In this document: piece by piece, positions 43,618 to 52,829 of the stretch
Position numbering within the stretch: position 1 is the first letter of the stretch
Layout of the letters: the number at the start of each line of letters is the position of its first letter
Assembly: GCF_013407925.2 (NCBI RefSeq)
Contig: NZ_CP060201.1
Coordinates: forward strand, 5,813,001 to 5,877,000
From: Pseudomonas protegens
GTDB taxonomy: Bacteria > Pseudomonadota > Gammaproteobacteria > Pseudomonadales > Pseudomonadaceae
Reading direction: 5' to 3'
DNA length: 64,000 nt
Position numbers and translations under genes: made by a program
Notes under the pieces: generated by a model
The model's input: only the letters and a program-made list of their open reading frames with translations
Told to the model about the DNA's origin: nothing
Databases searched by the model: none

Positions 43618-44091
43618 TTACGGCGCTTTCAACAGCACATAGGCTTCGCCGCCACGGCGATCGTGCATGAGGATGAAGGTTTGCCCGTCGAGGGTGATCT
43701 TGGTCGGCACGCTCTGTGCCAGCGCAGTGCTGGAGAACTTGCCGGCCATGCTCAGAAACTGCTGGGTCAGGGAGCTGTCGTTCTGGCTCGGGGTGGTGAT
43801 CGCACACTCCTTGCCGGCCTGGACCTGGACCCCCAGGGTCTGGTCCTCGTTCATGCCCATCTTGGCGAAGCCGGCATCGGTGAGTTGAAGAATGCCGTGG
43901 GCCCGGGCGGCGGTTTCGGCACCGGCGAAGGACGGCGCGGACTTCAGGCAGACATCGCGAAAGGCCAGGATGCCGGCGGAGGTGATGGTGGGTTCCTGCC
44001 GGATTTCCCGGGTCATGCTGGAACAGGCGCTGAGCAGCGCCAGAGCGGCGAGAAGTGAGGCTAGGGATGCGGTGCGGGGCAGAATGTTCAT
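43618..44091 (-). CDS. small lipoprotein of unknown function
   Basis: Protein of 157 residues with a signal peptide and lipobox LLSAC (about residues 19-23), so probably attached to the envelope. The mature part has a cysteine pair (DVCLKSAP and GKECAITTPSQ) and ends VLLKAP. I do not recognise the family. GGAA just upstream supports the ATG at 44091. It is divergent from the LysR gene. Confidence 0.8.
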   Translation of the reverse strand: MNILPRTASLASLLAALALLSACSSMTREIRQEPTITSAGILAFRDVCLKSAPSFAGAETAARAHGILQLTDAGFAKMGMNEDQTLGVQVQAGKECAITTPSQNDSSLTQQFLSMAGKFSSTALAQSVPTKITLDGQTFILMHDRRGGEAYVLLKAP

Positions 44092-44291
44092 GGAAATTCC
44101 TTGCAAACGGGCCGGCCAGGGCCCGGGAAATGGTGCGTGCCGAGTGAGGCGTCGGCGCTCTAGCAGGTTAGGCAGCGGCACCGTGCAGATCAATCTTTTG
44201 TGTGACATCCGCCCGGCCAGCACCGATGGGCGAAGGGCTGGCGCAGTAATTGCGTGCTTGCTGGATCCGTTCAGCGAGGGGGCCGGTGGCC

Positions 44292-45194
44292 ATGCAGTTA
44301 CGAGCGTTGCGTTACTTCCACGAGGTGGCCCGTTGCGCCTCCCTGCGTCAGGCGGCGGAACGCCTGTACGTGACTCCGACCGCCGTGAGCCGGCAGATCG
44401 AGCAGTTGGAGCACTTCTTCGGCACCGCGCTGATCGAGCGCGGCCCGCGGGGCATCCGCCTGACGGTGGAAGGCGAGTGCCTGGCCGAGCAAGTCACCTC
44501 GACCTTGCGCGGCTTTGATCAGGTGCGCGATGTGATTGCCAGCCGCCAGAGCCAGGTGGCGGGCAGCGTCAGCATCCATGTGTCGGAAAGTATCGTTTCC
44601 AGCGTGCTGGCGCCGGTGCTTGCGGCGTTCAACCGGGCCCATCCGAAAGTCACCTTCAATATCGTCATCGCCAGTGCCGGCGCCACCCTGGATGCCCTGT
44701 GCAGCGGCGAGGCCGACCTGGGGCTGGCCTTCTACCTGCCGGAACGGGCCGAGGTGGAAGTGACCGCCCATTGCCAACTGTGGCACCGGGTGCTGGTGAG
44801 CGCCGAGCACCCCTTTGCCCAGTGCCCGAGCATTCGCCTGGCGGACCTTGAGGGCCAGCCCCTGGCCATTCCCGACTCGGCCTACGGCGTGCGCCAGGCC
44901 CTGGAAGGGGCGGCGAAGAAGCGCGGGGTGAGCATTCTGCCGGTGTTTACCACCAGTTCCCTGGAGGTGCAGAAAAGCCTGGCCCGCCAGCGCGCGGCGG
45001 TGCTGATCCTGCCCCAGGTGGATGCCGAGGCCCGGGACCTGGGGGATGGCCTGGTGGCGGTGCCGATCGATGACGAACACCTGGAGCGGATCCGCGTCGA
45101 CCTGTGCGTGGTACGCAACCGGCCCTTGTCGGTGGCGACCCTGAAATGCCAGGAAATGCTGGCCCGGGCGATGCAACGCCATAGCCTGGCGTAG
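44292..45194 (+). CDS. LysR-family transcriptional regulator
   Basis: Regulator of 300 residues with a typical N-terminal winged helix (LRALRYFHEVARCASLRQAAERL, VTPTAVSRQIEQLEHFFG) and a two-lobed effector domain (SGEADLGLAFYLP, AERAEVEV). It points toward the OprD porin gene and is the only regulator beside the amidase-MFS-porin group, which it may control. Two REP units separate it from oprD. Confidence 0.92.
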   Translation: MQLRALRYFHEVARCASLRQAAERLYVTPTAVSRQIEQLEHFFGTALIERGPRGIRLTVEGECLAEQVTSTLRGFDQVRDVIASRQSQVAGSVSIHVSESIVSSVLAPVLAAFNRAHPKVTFNIVIASAGATLDALCSGEADLGLAFYLPERAEVEVTAHCQLWHRVLVSAEHPFAQCPSIRLADLEGQPLAIPDSAYGVRQALEGAAKKRGVSILPVFTTSSLEVQKSLARQRAAVLILPQVDAEARDLGDGLVAVPIDDEHLERIRVDLCVVRNRPLSVATLKCQEMLARAMQRHSLA

Positions 45195-45272
45195 GAGCGG
45201 GCTTGCCCGCGAAGGCGTCCGCCAGGGCGATGCAAGGCTGACGGGCCTCTTCGCCGGCAAGCCGGCTCCTAC
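45191..45272. repeat. inverted pair of REP palindromes
   Basis: 45191-45213 (GTAGGAGCGGGCTTGCCCGC core) and 45250-45272 (TTCGCCGGCAAGCCGGCTCC) face each other across 36 bp, forming a REPIN-like pair between convergent LysR and porin genes. It overlaps the LysR stop codon. Confidence 0.85.
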
Positions 45273-45288
45273 GGAGGAGGGGCGGTGA

Positions 45289-46647
45289 TCAGAACAGGTT
45301 GAACGGGAAATTCCCCACCAGGCGGAACTCGTCATAGCTGCCGTCGATCTGCCCGCCACTGGCGCGGTGGTTGTAGACGATGGTGCGCAGCACGGCATCC
45401 TTGAGCCGCCCGGACTGCACCACATACGCCAGCATCAGGCCGTTCTCGTCGTGCTGGGCGCCGTTCAGGCCACGCACGTTGTAGCCGCGGTTGCGGCCGT
45501 CGCGATCGCCGTCGTAGTGCGTGCCGTCGATGCCCCAGCCCTTGGCGTGCCACAGGCTGGCGCTCAACCCCGGCACGCCGTAGCCGGCAAAGTCCAGGTC
45601 GTAGCGCAGTTGCCAGGACTTTTCATTGGGGCCGTTGTAGTCCGAGTACAGCGAGTTGGCCATGTAGTTGCCGGTGGACTCCCAGACATAGTCGAAGTAC
45701 TCGTTGCCGAACACTTGCTGCCAGGCCAGGGTCAGGCTGTGGGCCTGATGGCTGCCAGTCAGCGCCAGGCTCAAGGCGTCGTTGTCGATGTAGCCCAGGC
45801 GCTGCTGGCCCTGGTCCCGGGTGTGGTAGTAGTTGAACGCGGTCTTCAGCGCCAGCTGGCTTTTGTCCCCGGCGCGGTGGGTCAGGCCCAGGTAGTACTG
45901 GTCCCACATGTTCTCGAAGCGCGAAGCGTAGAGGCTGCCTTCCAGGCCCAGGCCGGGCTTGACCGTTGCTCCCAGGTAGCTGATGTGCTCGCCGCTGTAG
46001 GCGCGGTTGCCGAAGGTGGTGGTCAGGCGCTCGCTGCCGGTGCCGGTGCGCGGGATGGCCCGGTCGAAGCGGCCGGCCTGGACCGACAGCCAGTCGGTTT
46101 CATTGCTGTACAGGCCTACGCCCTGGAAGCTTGAGGGCAGGGCGCGGTTGTCCTTGTAGCGCAGCACCGGGTTGTCGGTCATCAGGCGCCCGGCCTTGAG
46201 CTCGGTGTTGGACAGGCGCAGGCGCACATCGCCGATGCCCAGGCGGCTCCAGGTGGGCAAGGCGTCGCCGTCGCTGTCCACCAGCACCCGGTCGCCGCCG
46301 TTGGCCACCCGGCCGTGGCCGCGCTCCAGATTGACTGCGCTGAACAGCGCCGCATCCACGCCAATGCCGATCAGCCCCTGGGTATAGCCCGAGCTGTACT
46401 TGAGCATGCCGGTCTGTACCCAGGTTTCCCGCACCCGGGTGCGCTGGTTGCCGTCGGGTTTCTTGATCGTCAGGTAGGTGTCGCGTTGGGTGTGCTGGTT
46501 GGAATAGTAGTGACGCAGGTTGAGGTCCAGGTGGCTGCCCTCGATGAAACCCGGCGCTTGCTCCTGCTGGCTCGGGCGCGAGTTGTCCTGGGCGATGACG
46601 GCGGTACTGGCAGCCAGTGCCAGGGTGAAGAGTACAGGCTGTTGCAT
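45289..46647 (-). CDS. OprD-family outer-membrane porin
   Basis: Outer-membrane substrate-specific channel of 452 residues. A signal peptide (about 1-20, ending VIA) precedes an 18-strand barrel typical of OprD/OpdK porins: GFIEGSHLDLNLRHYYSNQ, GVDAALFSAVNLERGHGR and the C-terminal LVGNFPFNLF ending in Phe. Pseudomonas OprD porins admit amino acids, peptides or carboxylates. Same strand as the upstream MFS and amidase genes, fitting an uptake-and-hydrolysis route. GGGGAAG supports the ATG at 46647. Confidence 0.93.
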   Translation of the reverse strand: MQQPVLFTLALAASTAVIAQDNSRPSQQEQAPGFIEGSHLDLNLRHYYSNQHTQRDTYLTIKKPDGNQRTRVRETWVQTGMLKYSSGYTQGLIGIGVDAALFSAVNLERGHGRVANGGDRVLVDSDGDALPTWSRLGIGDVRLRLSNTELKAGRLMTDNPVLRYKDNRALPSSFQGVGLYSNETDWLSVQAGRFDRAIPRTGTGSERLTTTFGNRAYSGEHISYLGATVKPGLGLEGSLYASRFENMWDQYYLGLTHRAGDKSQLALKTAFNYYHTRDQGQQRLGYIDNDALSLALTGSHQAHSLTLAWQQVFGNEYFDYVWESTGNYMANSLYSDYNGPNEKSWQLRYDLDFAGYGVPGLSASLWHAKGWGIDGTHYDGDRDGRNRGYNVRGLNGAQHDENGLMLAYVVQSGRLKDAVLRTIVYNHRASGGQIDGSYDEFRLVGNFPFNLF

Positions 46648-46763
46648 GGTGCTTCCCCACAAATCAAAGGCGTCGTTCCACCGCCTGGCCGCGATCATGC
46701 GCGGCCGGCAGGGTAGAGAAAAACGCGGTGCCGAAAAAGGGTATTGGGCAGTGAGGCGAATGC

Positions 46764-48113
46764 TCAGCGGGCGCGGGCTTCTGCGAGCCGTTGGCCGGGG
46801 TGGCTGCGCCCGGGTGTTTGCGGGCGGGTTTCCTTGGCGAACCAGGCCGCGGTCAGGCATACCAGGTTGGCCACCAGCAGGTAGCCCACCGGTGACATCG
46901 GGTTGCCGGTGGTGCCGATCAGCCAGGTGATGATGATCTGCGCCGTACCGCCGAAGGCCGCCACGCCAAAGGCGTAGACGATGGAGAAACCAGTGGAGCG
47001 CACCGCCTTGGGAAAGCTCTCCACCAGCAGCACGATCAGCGCCGCGCCGCTCATGCCATGCAGGCCGGAGAGCACCGCCAGGGTCAGCAGGAAGGTCGTC
47101 GGGCTGGGGTGTTCGGTCATCAGTTGCAAGGCCGGGAACAGCACCAGCAACAGCACCACCCGTGGCGCCATGAGGATGGTGCGGCGGCCGAAGCGGTCGC
47201 AGAGCATGCCGCCGGCAATCGCGCACACCGCCATCGCCGCGCCGGCCACCAGGGTCGAGAGCATGGAGATGCTGGTGGGCAGTTTCAGTTCGGTGAGGGC
47301 GAAGGTGGTCATGTAGTTGATGAAGTACTGGGTGATGGTGCTGCCGGACAGAATCAGCAGCCCCAGCACCAGGGCCCGGCGATGTTCGCCGAACACCTGG
47401 CGCACCAGGCTGCCGGTGCTGGCTGATTCGCCCTGGCCATGGAAGGTTTCCGCCAGGTTGCGGCGGATGTAGATGCCGATCGGCAGCACCAAGAGGCCGA
47501 ACACGAAGGGCACGCGCCAGCCCCAGGTGTTGAGGTCCTCAGGCGACAGCACCTGGGTCAGGGTGTAGCCCACGGTGCCGGCGGCCATGGCGGCCACGCC
47601 CTGGGCCACCACCTGCCAGCAGGCATAGGTGCCGCGCTTGTGCGGCGGCGCCGCTTCGAGGATGTAGGTGGTGGCGGGGCCGGCCTCACCGCCCCAGGCC
47701 AGGCCCTGGATCAGCCGGGTGATTACCAGCAGGATCGGCGCGGCGATGCCGATGCTCTCGTAGCTGGGCAGGATGGCGATGCTACCGGTGCCCACGGCCA
47801 TCATCACCAGGGTCAGGAGCATCGCCGGCTTGCGCCCGACGCGGTCGGCATAGGCACCGATCAGCACCGCCCCCAGGGGCCGCACGATAAAACCAACGCC
47901 AAACGCGGTGACCGACAGCATCAGGCTGACGAAGGCGCTGTCGGAGGGAAAGAAGGTATGGCCGATCATCACCGCGAAGGTGGCGTAGACCCCGAAATCG
48001 AAGAACTCCACGGCATTGCCGAGGATCACCGCGAACACGCTGCGCTTGCCCCCGGGGACATTCGGTGCTTCAGGGTCGTGGTGCTGGGAGTGGGTGGAAT
48101 CGTGACTGTGCAT
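46764..48113 (-). CDS. MFS transporter, metabolite:H+ symporter (MHS) family
   Basis: Inner-membrane symporter of 449 residues with twelve predicted transmembrane helices. The motifs GNAVEFFDFGVYATFAVMIG, RPLGAVLIGAYADRVGRKPAM and LIQGLAWGGEAGPATTYI are typical of the citrate/alpha-ketoglutarate/proline-betaine group. A His-rich N-terminal tail (HSHDSTHSQHHD) precedes the first helix. It lies between the amidase and OprD genes on one strand and probably imports the amidase's substrate or product. Confidence 0.92.
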   Translation of the reverse strand: MHSHDSTHSQHHDPEAPNVPGGKRSVFAVILGNAVEFFDFGVYATFAVMIGHTFFPSDSAFVSLMLSVTAFGVGFIVRPLGAVLIGAYADRVGRKPAMLLTLVMMAVGTGSIAILPSYESIGIAAPILLVITRLIQGLAWGGEAGPATTYILEAAPPHKRGTYACWQVVAQGVAAMAAGTVGYTLTQVLSPEDLNTWGWRVPFVFGLLVLPIGIYIRRNLAETFHGQGESASTGSLVRQVFGEHRRALVLGLLILSGSTITQYFINYMTTFALTELKLPTSISMLSTLVAGAAMAVCAIAGGMLCDRFGRRTILMAPRVVLLLVLFPALQLMTEHPSPTTFLLTLAVLSGLHGMSGAALIVLLVESFPKAVRSTGFSIVYAFGVAAFGGTAQIIITWLIGTTGNPMSPVGYLLVANLVCLTAAWFAKETRPQTPGRSHPGQRLAEARAR

Positions 48114-48200
48114 ACTGGCCCCTCGAATTTTTATTCATAGGTTGCCCAGGCCCCGGGCGGCAAGGCCCGGAGCTGGGGTGAAGGTGGCAGTTTCGGTGTG

Positions 48201-49595
48201 TCAGTGAGACGGCGGATTCGGCCAGCTGTGGATTGCTCCGCGCCAGCTCTCATAGGTCTTGGCCACTTGCAGCAGCCATTGATCGGCAAAGCGCGGGGCG
48301 ATCATCTGCAGGCCGATGGGCTGGCCATCGGCGGCGAAACCGCAGTTGATCGACAGCGCCGGTTGTTCGCCCATGTTCCAGGGCAGGGTGAAGACGATGT
48401 GCTCGAACGGCTGTTGCGGGTCGTTGCTGGGCGACGGCCACTGCGCGGGAAAACGGTTGACCTGGTTGGTGGGCGACAGCACCAGGTCGAACTCGCTGAA
48501 CACCTGGGCGGCGCGGCGGCGCATCTCGAAGGTCTGGTTGAAACCCTGCACCGCCTCGACCCCGGACAACTCGGCCCCCGGCGCCGCCCAGTCGCGGATG
48601 TACGGCAACACCTTGGCGAACTGCTCGGCGCCCAGGGCCGAGAGCTCCGCCCATTGCCGGGCGCGCCAGAAACGGTCCAGGCCGTCCAGTTGCGCGCGGT
48701 CCATGATCGGCGCCAGGGGGCGCACCTGGGCGCCGTGGCTTTCGAACCATTTCGCGGCGCGCTCCACCGCCTCACAGACAAAGCCTTCCGGCTGCAGCCC
48801 GGCGCCGGGCTCCAGCATCAGGCCGATCTTCAAGCCGTTGACCGACACCGGCGCATCACTCCAGTCGCCGGTCAAGGGCGGCAGGCTGGTGGCGTCCCGG
48901 GCATCGGGCTTGGCCAGGTAGCGCATCATCAGCACTGCGTCATCGACGCTGCGGGTCATGGGCCCGGCGCAGCGCCCGGTGTAATACGGGTCGATGGGAA
49001 TCCGCCCCAGGGTCGGCTTGAACCCCACCAGCCCACACCAGGCGGCCGGCAGGCGCACCGAGCCGCCGATGTCGGTGCCGATGTGCAGCGGCCCGTAACC
49101 GGCCGCGGCGGCCGCAGCGGCGCCGGAACTGGAGCCACCGGTATTGCAGGCAGTGTTCCAGGGATTGCGGGTAATACCGTGGAAGCTCGACAGCCCCGAG
49201 GACAACATGCCGAAATCCGGCACCGTGGTCTTGGCCAGGAGGATCGCCCCGGCCTCACGCATCCGCGCGGCGGGTGGCGCATCCTGCAACGCCGGCTTGA
49301 GCGTAGTGGCCGCGCTGCCCAGGGGAATCGGCGTGCCCTGGGTGGCGATCAACTCCTTGACCGTCACCGGCACCCCGTCCAGCGGGCCATTGGGCGTGCC
49401 CTTGTTCCAGCGCTCGGTGGCGGCCCGGGCCTGCAGGCGCACCTGCTCCGGATCGAAGGCGTAGAGCGCACGGATATGCGGCTCCCAGCGCCCGATATGG
49501 GCCAGCAGGTGTTCGTAATAGTCCAGGGGGGAGAGCTGACGGCTGGCGAATTGCGCCAGCAATTGAGCGGTGGATAGATCGTGCAAATCAGTCAT
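48201..49595 (-). CDS. amidase signature family enzyme
   Basis: Hydrolase of 464 residues with the Ser-cisSer-Lys triad of amidases: Lys in VTVKELIA, the glycine/serine-rich loop NTGGSSSGAAAA and nucleophile segment GTDIGGSVRLPA. Related enzymes split amides of aromatic or aliphatic acids. The ATG at 49595 follows AAGGA with suitable spacing; the ATG nine bases upstream lacks one. It is the first of three same-strand genes (amidase, MFS, OprD), an uptake and degradation set. Confidence 0.92.
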   Translation of the reverse strand: MTDLHDLSTAQLLAQFASRQLSPLDYYEHLLAHIGRWEPHIRALYAFDPEQVRLQARAATERWNKGTPNGPLDGVPVTVKELIATQGTPIPLGSAATTLKPALQDAPPAARMREAGAILLAKTTVPDFGMLSSGLSSFHGITRNPWNTACNTGGSSSGAAAAAAAGYGPLHIGTDIGGSVRLPAAWCGLVGFKPTLGRIPIDPYYTGRCAGPMTRSVDDAVLMMRYLAKPDARDATSLPPLTGDWSDAPVSVNGLKIGLMLEPGAGLQPEGFVCEAVERAAKWFESHGAQVRPLAPIMDRAQLDGLDRFWRARQWAELSALGAEQFAKVLPYIRDWAAPGAELSGVEAVQGFNQTFEMRRRAAQVFSEFDLVLSPTNQVNRFPAQWPSPSNDPQQPFEHIVFTLPWNMGEQPALSINCGFAADGQPIGLQMIAPRFADQWLLQVAKTYESWRGAIHSWPNPPSH

Positions 49596-49777
49596 CGAAC
49601 GCATCCTTGTGTCGGGCGTCAGTCGGGTTGCTGATGACCCGACTGTAGCGCTTGCACCTTAGCCCAACCATCACAAAGGACGCAGCCGGGTGTTGCGTTT
49701 TTGTGAGCACTGCGGCGCTGTCTCCCCCTGCATCATTGATTGCGGCCCCCCGTATCCCACGCAATACCGGAACCTTG

Positions 49778-49802
49778 TGCAGGAGCGGGCTTGCCCGCGA
49801 AA
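49778..49802. repeat. Pseudomonas REP palindrome
   Basis: One REP unit (GCAGGAGCGGGCTTGCCCGC core) lies between the amidase start and the duplicated effector/immunity region, 17 bp from the stop of the first immunity-like gene. Confidence 0.8.
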
Positions 49803-49818
49803 GCGGCCTCAAATTTTC

Positions 49819-50448
49819 CTAGTGATACAAGAACAGCAGGGGGGTACCGAGGCAGCTTTTGACTTCTTCGACCGGCACGCACTGAGGGCCAACGCCTTCG
49901 GAGTATTTGCTGGTCAGTCGGGCAAAGCAGGCTGCATTGGTCAGGGCTTGTTGGTAGATTTTCGAGTTTTTAGTGGCAGATAAATCCAGCTCGGCGGTCA
50001 GGCTAAAACCTGTTTCAAAGAGGCTTCCGACACTTTTTTCGACATCCAGCGCGAACAGGTATTTGTCCCAACAGGCCTTGTATTGCGGGGTGGAATAAGG
50101 TGAATCGGTATGAAGGGATAACTTGCTGCGCATATTGAGATCGCCCACGATGAAGTAATACTCGGGCCGAGGAATCCAGGCTATTGCGTCTCCGTAGCCA
50201 CGGTAGTCCGCTTTTGCATATTCGCCTTTGAGAAAAGCCGCTTTGCCCCGTGCCTCGGCTTCTTTTGCGTATTTGATATTCTTCTTGTTGTTTATTCCTT
50301 TTTTATAATTCTTCACAACTCGCTTGAGTGTCTCCCAGTTTGTTATGTACCTGTCGTCAGCATCCATTGCGAATGCTGTTGCATCGTGGAGGGGAACCAG
50401 GGACATGCTAAAAAAACAAAGGATGTTAAGAGTGAGAGTTCTCATCAT
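49819..50448 (-). CDS. exported four-cysteine protein, candidate immunity protein (copy 1)
   Basis: Protein of 209 residues with a signal peptide (hydrophobic LNILCFFSMSLVPL, predicted cleavage near AFA), so periplasmic. Four cysteines (YKACWDKY, NAACFARL, GPQCVPVEEVKSCLG) are conserved in the second copy and could form two disulfides. No known family was recognised. Its ATG overlaps the stop of the L,D-transpeptidase-like gene. Overlap with a putative wall-acting enzyme plus periplasmic location suggests it protects the producer from that enzyme. The last 52 residues are nearly identical to copy 2, the N-terminal half is much more divergent. The gene is clearly more AT-rich than its neighbours. 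Confidence 0.72.
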   Translation of the reverse strand: MMRTLTLNILCFFSMSLVPLHDATAFAMDADDRYITNWETLKRVVKNYKKGINNKKNIKYAKEAEARGKAAFLKGEYAKADYRGYGDAIAWIPRPEYYFIVGDLNMRSKLSLHTDSPYSTPQYKACWDKYLFALDVEKSVGSLFETGFSLTAELDLSATKNSKIYQQALTNAACFARLTSKYSEGVGPQCVPVEEVKSCLGTPLLFLYH

Positions 50449-51206
50449 TGTGTTCTCGCTGGTTTGCCTTTGACAATAAGAGTTCCCACGCTGTTGCCAT
50501 CGGGACTGCGATGACTGACAAGCGCTTCATGAATCGCAGACCATCGATTCAAACTGACAACGGTGACACATCCTTCCGAGACATTGCCGACGTGAACGTA
50601 CCGGCTCTTATCTCCATGGTCAATTGGAAACCACACTTGGTGGTGGGACAGGTTGGGGTACTCAGCCTTGTATGGCTCGGTATAGTCTTTTGCGTGTGGC
50701 ACATCGGGTAAAAGGATGCTGTAAGTACCCGGCGGTATGGGAGAATATGTAAGACCCCAGGCTGTATTCATTGCAGCTTCGAAGTGAATGCCATCGAGCG
50801 TCCCATTGGCCAGCTGCTGCGGTAATGCTCTATCTCTGGTGATTGACATCCACTTGTCATTGAAGCGCCCGTAGACCATGACAAGTTCGACAGGCTTCTT
50901 TTTAGGCGCAATTTTGCCAAGGTATTCCTTGGCATTGGCTTCAGATAGAAATGCGGTTTTACCTTTGTGCGCGCCCTCAAGAATCTTGAAATATGTCTTC
51001 TGATCTTTTGTGAACGTTAATGTGACCTTGCAATACTTGAAAAGAAATGGCCAGTTCTCGCGAGGGACGTTGTCCATGCCAACAAGCAGCCAGCCACTTT
51101 CGTTGGGGACTTTGTTGATGTAGCGCGTGACGTCCGCAAGTACTCGCTGGATATGTCCCGGAGTGGTCGTGGTTGTGCCGCTGCCTGACCATAAAGGGTT
51201 GTTCAT
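50445..51206 (-). CDS. L,D-transpeptidase-like protein, candidate antibacterial effector (copy 1)
   Basis: Protein of 253 residues without signal peptide. The C-terminal half carries a YkuD/L,D-transpeptidase-like pattern: IPPGTYSILLPD (about 157-168, like the GxYxI strand before the active site), HHQVWFPIDHGD (188-199) and YVHVGNVSEGCVTV with His205, Ser210 and Cys213 as catalytic candidates. The Tlde1/DUF2778 effectors and DUF5675 peptidases have similar H-x-G...S/T-x-G-C motifs. The N-terminal half (Thr-rich start, then a beta-rich region about 36-110) is not recognised. A cytoplasmic enzyme attacking cell wall would need secretion, for example by type VI; no such genes are in the window. 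AGGGAG supports the start. Confidence 0.7.
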   Translation of the reverse strand: MNNPLWSGSGTTTTTPGHIQRVLADVTRYINKVPNESGWLLVGMDNVPRENWPFLFKYCKVTLTFTKDQKTYFKILEGAHKGKTAFLSEANAKEYLGKIAPKKKPVELVMVYGRFNDKWMSITRDRALPQQLANGTLDGIHFEAAMNTAWGLTYSPIPPGTYSILLPDVPHAKDYTEPYKAEYPNLSHHQVWFPIDHGDKSRYVHVGNVSEGCVTVVSLNRWSAIHEALVSHRSPDGNSVGTLIVKGKPARTQ

Positions 51207-51741
51207 TGCCTAGTCTCCCTGAGTGTTTTTTGATGGGCTAATCGGTGGTTGGACTGATCGTGAACGGTTGAATCTCAATGCTGCTGGCAATTGAAAGTCA
51301 TGGTGTGCGCGGGTTGAGTTAATAGCTGGCTGGCATCTGTTATTGGCTTAAAAAAATCATCGCATTGCTTTGTCTCGAACAGAGAAAGTGCGATCAAGTA
51401 AAGCTTTCAGAAGGCAGGATGTATGTGGGAGTTTTCTTATTGTCAGTGGCGACTGGTCTGCTAGAAGGCTATTTTTCGGCCGATCCATGTCGCCCGGTAG
51501 ATTGTGCTCCGAACGAGAGGAACGGCTTCAGCAAAACCTGTGTGCTGTTGCCAAGGGCGAGGCAGTAAACATCCTCGCTCAGCGCTTACTTATGTAAGTA
51601 CTGGCTTGTCAGCGAAGACGGCTTTTCTGTACAAGGTTCGCGGACCTTTTTCGCCAGCAAGCCGGCACGGCGGTTCATCTCAAGTTGTGCGCTTCATCGT
51701 GACAGGTATTCAAGCGGATTCAGGGATGGGGCAGAACAGCA
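51207..51741. other. AT-rich gap between duplicated units
   Basis: The first 80 bp upstream of effector copy 1 resemble the region upstream of copy 2 (shared AATTG...AGCATTGA..TCAAC pattern), a likely promoter. Around 51453-51486 the sequence TTCTTATTGTCAGTGGCGA is also echoed near 53814-53848, showing that the duplicated unit includes upstream DNA. A degenerate REP-like pair occupies about 51587-51670. No gene that I can support. Confidence 0.6.
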
Positions 51742-52110
51742 ATGACTAGCATCAGTGATACCTTCGACCAGCTCTGTGCACTGGCCGCTTTGTCCTATGA
51801 CGAGACGGGCGACACGCGCTTCGAGTCGCGTTTGCTGGATATCCTGAACCTGGTGAAGTCTTATCCGCAGGCCCGGGATCTGTTTGTAGAGAAATTCAAG
51901 ATCATGCTGTCTTCTCGCGTCACGCCCTTGGAGGTTGTGGAGTTCTGCATGCGGGAGCTGCAATGGGAGGAAGTCAAGTGCTTCGCCTTGGCGCTTTACC
52001 AGCCCTCCATCAATCCTCGCGGTCATGCCTTGGCGGGACTTATCAGTGCTTACGAAGAGGTTTGGCCGGACGAAGACCTCTATCGGTACTACTCCAACCG
52101 ATCGTTGTAG
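51742..52110 (+). CDS. hypothetical small acidic protein between the two units
   Basis: Protein of 122 residues, soluble, acidic and helical (DTFDQLCALAALSYDETGD, YPQARDLFVEKFKIML). No family recognised. Its composition is closer to the genome average than that of the flanking AT-rich genes, and it is on the opposite strand. Small acidic proteins in such places are often orphan immunity proteins, but nothing here proves that. A REP unit overlaps its 3' end. Confidence 0.65.
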   Translation: MTSISDTFDQLCALAALSYDETGDTRFESRLLDILNLVKSYPQARDLFVEKFKIMLSSRVTPLEVVEFCMRELQWEEVKCFALALYQPSINPRGHALAGLISAYEEVWPDEDLYRYYSNRSL

Positions 52111-52130
52111 GAGCGGGCTTGCCCGCGAAG
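52106..52130. repeat. Pseudomonas REP palindrome
   Basis: GTAGGAGCGGGCTTGCCCGC core overlapping the stop codon of the 122-residue gene; it flanks the second duplicated unit as the REP at 49778 flanks the first. Confidence 0.8.
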
Positions 52131-52202
52131 GCGGCCTCAGAGTTACCCATGACCAGCCGATCCCTGCGCACGATGACTGTTGGATACCGGCCTCAGATTT
52201 TT

Positions 52203-52829
52203 CTAGTGATACAAGAACAGCAAAGGGCTACCGAGGCAGCTTTTGACTTCTTCGACCGGCACGCACTGAGGGCCGACGCCTTCGGAGTACTTGCTGGTCA
52301 GTCGGGCAAAGCAGGCTGCATTGGTCAGGGCTTGTTGGTAGATTTTCGAGTTTTTAGTGGCAGATAAATTCAACTCTGCAGTTAAGCTGAAGCCTCTTTC
52401 AAAGTGATCTATTACACTTCTGCGTGCATCCAGGGCGAACAGGTATTTGTCCCAGCAGGCTTTGTATTCTGGGGTGGAATAAGGTGAGTCGGTATGAAGG
52501 TGCAACTTGCTGCGTAGTTGTATGTCGCCAATTATAAAGTAGTACTCTGGTCTGGGAATCCAGGCCAGTGCGTCGCCATAGCCATGGAATTCGGCTTTTA
52601 CATAATCATTGTTTAGAAATGCCTCTTTTCCCCTTGCTTCAGCTTTGCTTGAGTTTTCAATGTCTTTTTTGTTTTTTATTCCGGATTTATATCTTTTTAT
52701 GATCTGGTTGAAAAATTCCCAGTCGGTTATGTAGCGTTCGTTAGTATCTGATGCGCACGCATTTATATGAGGCAAGGTGGCGAGCAATGCAGTGAGGATG
52801 GACCATGCGTATAAATTTTTTTTGCGCAT
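52203..52829 (-). CDS. exported four-cysteine protein, candidate immunity protein (copy 2)
   Basis: Protein of 208 residues, paralogue of the 49819-50448 product, with its own signal peptide (YAWSILTALLATL, cleavage near ACA). All four mature-region cysteines are kept, as are WIPRPEYYFI and HTDSPYSTP. The N-terminal half has many substitutions against copy 1, while the last 52 residues differ by only one. Its ATG overlaps the preceding TAA by one base (TAATG), again coupling it to the L,D-transpeptidase-like gene. Confidence 0.72.
   Translation of the reverse strand: MRKKNLYAWSILTALLATLPHINACASDTNERYITDWEFFNQIIKRYKSGIKNKKDIENSSKAEARGKEAFLNNDYVKAEFHGYGDALAWIPRPEYYFIIGDIQLRSKLHLHTDSPYSTPEYKACWDKYLFALDARRSVIDHFERGFSLTAELNLSATKNSKIYQQALTNAACFARLTSKYSEGVGPQCVPVEEVKSCLGSPLLFLYH

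Noticed and set aside
51365..51568. Small plus-strand open frame in the gap before effector copy 1
   Set aside because: No ribosome-binding site, not conserved as a frame in the duplicated copy, translation unremarkable.
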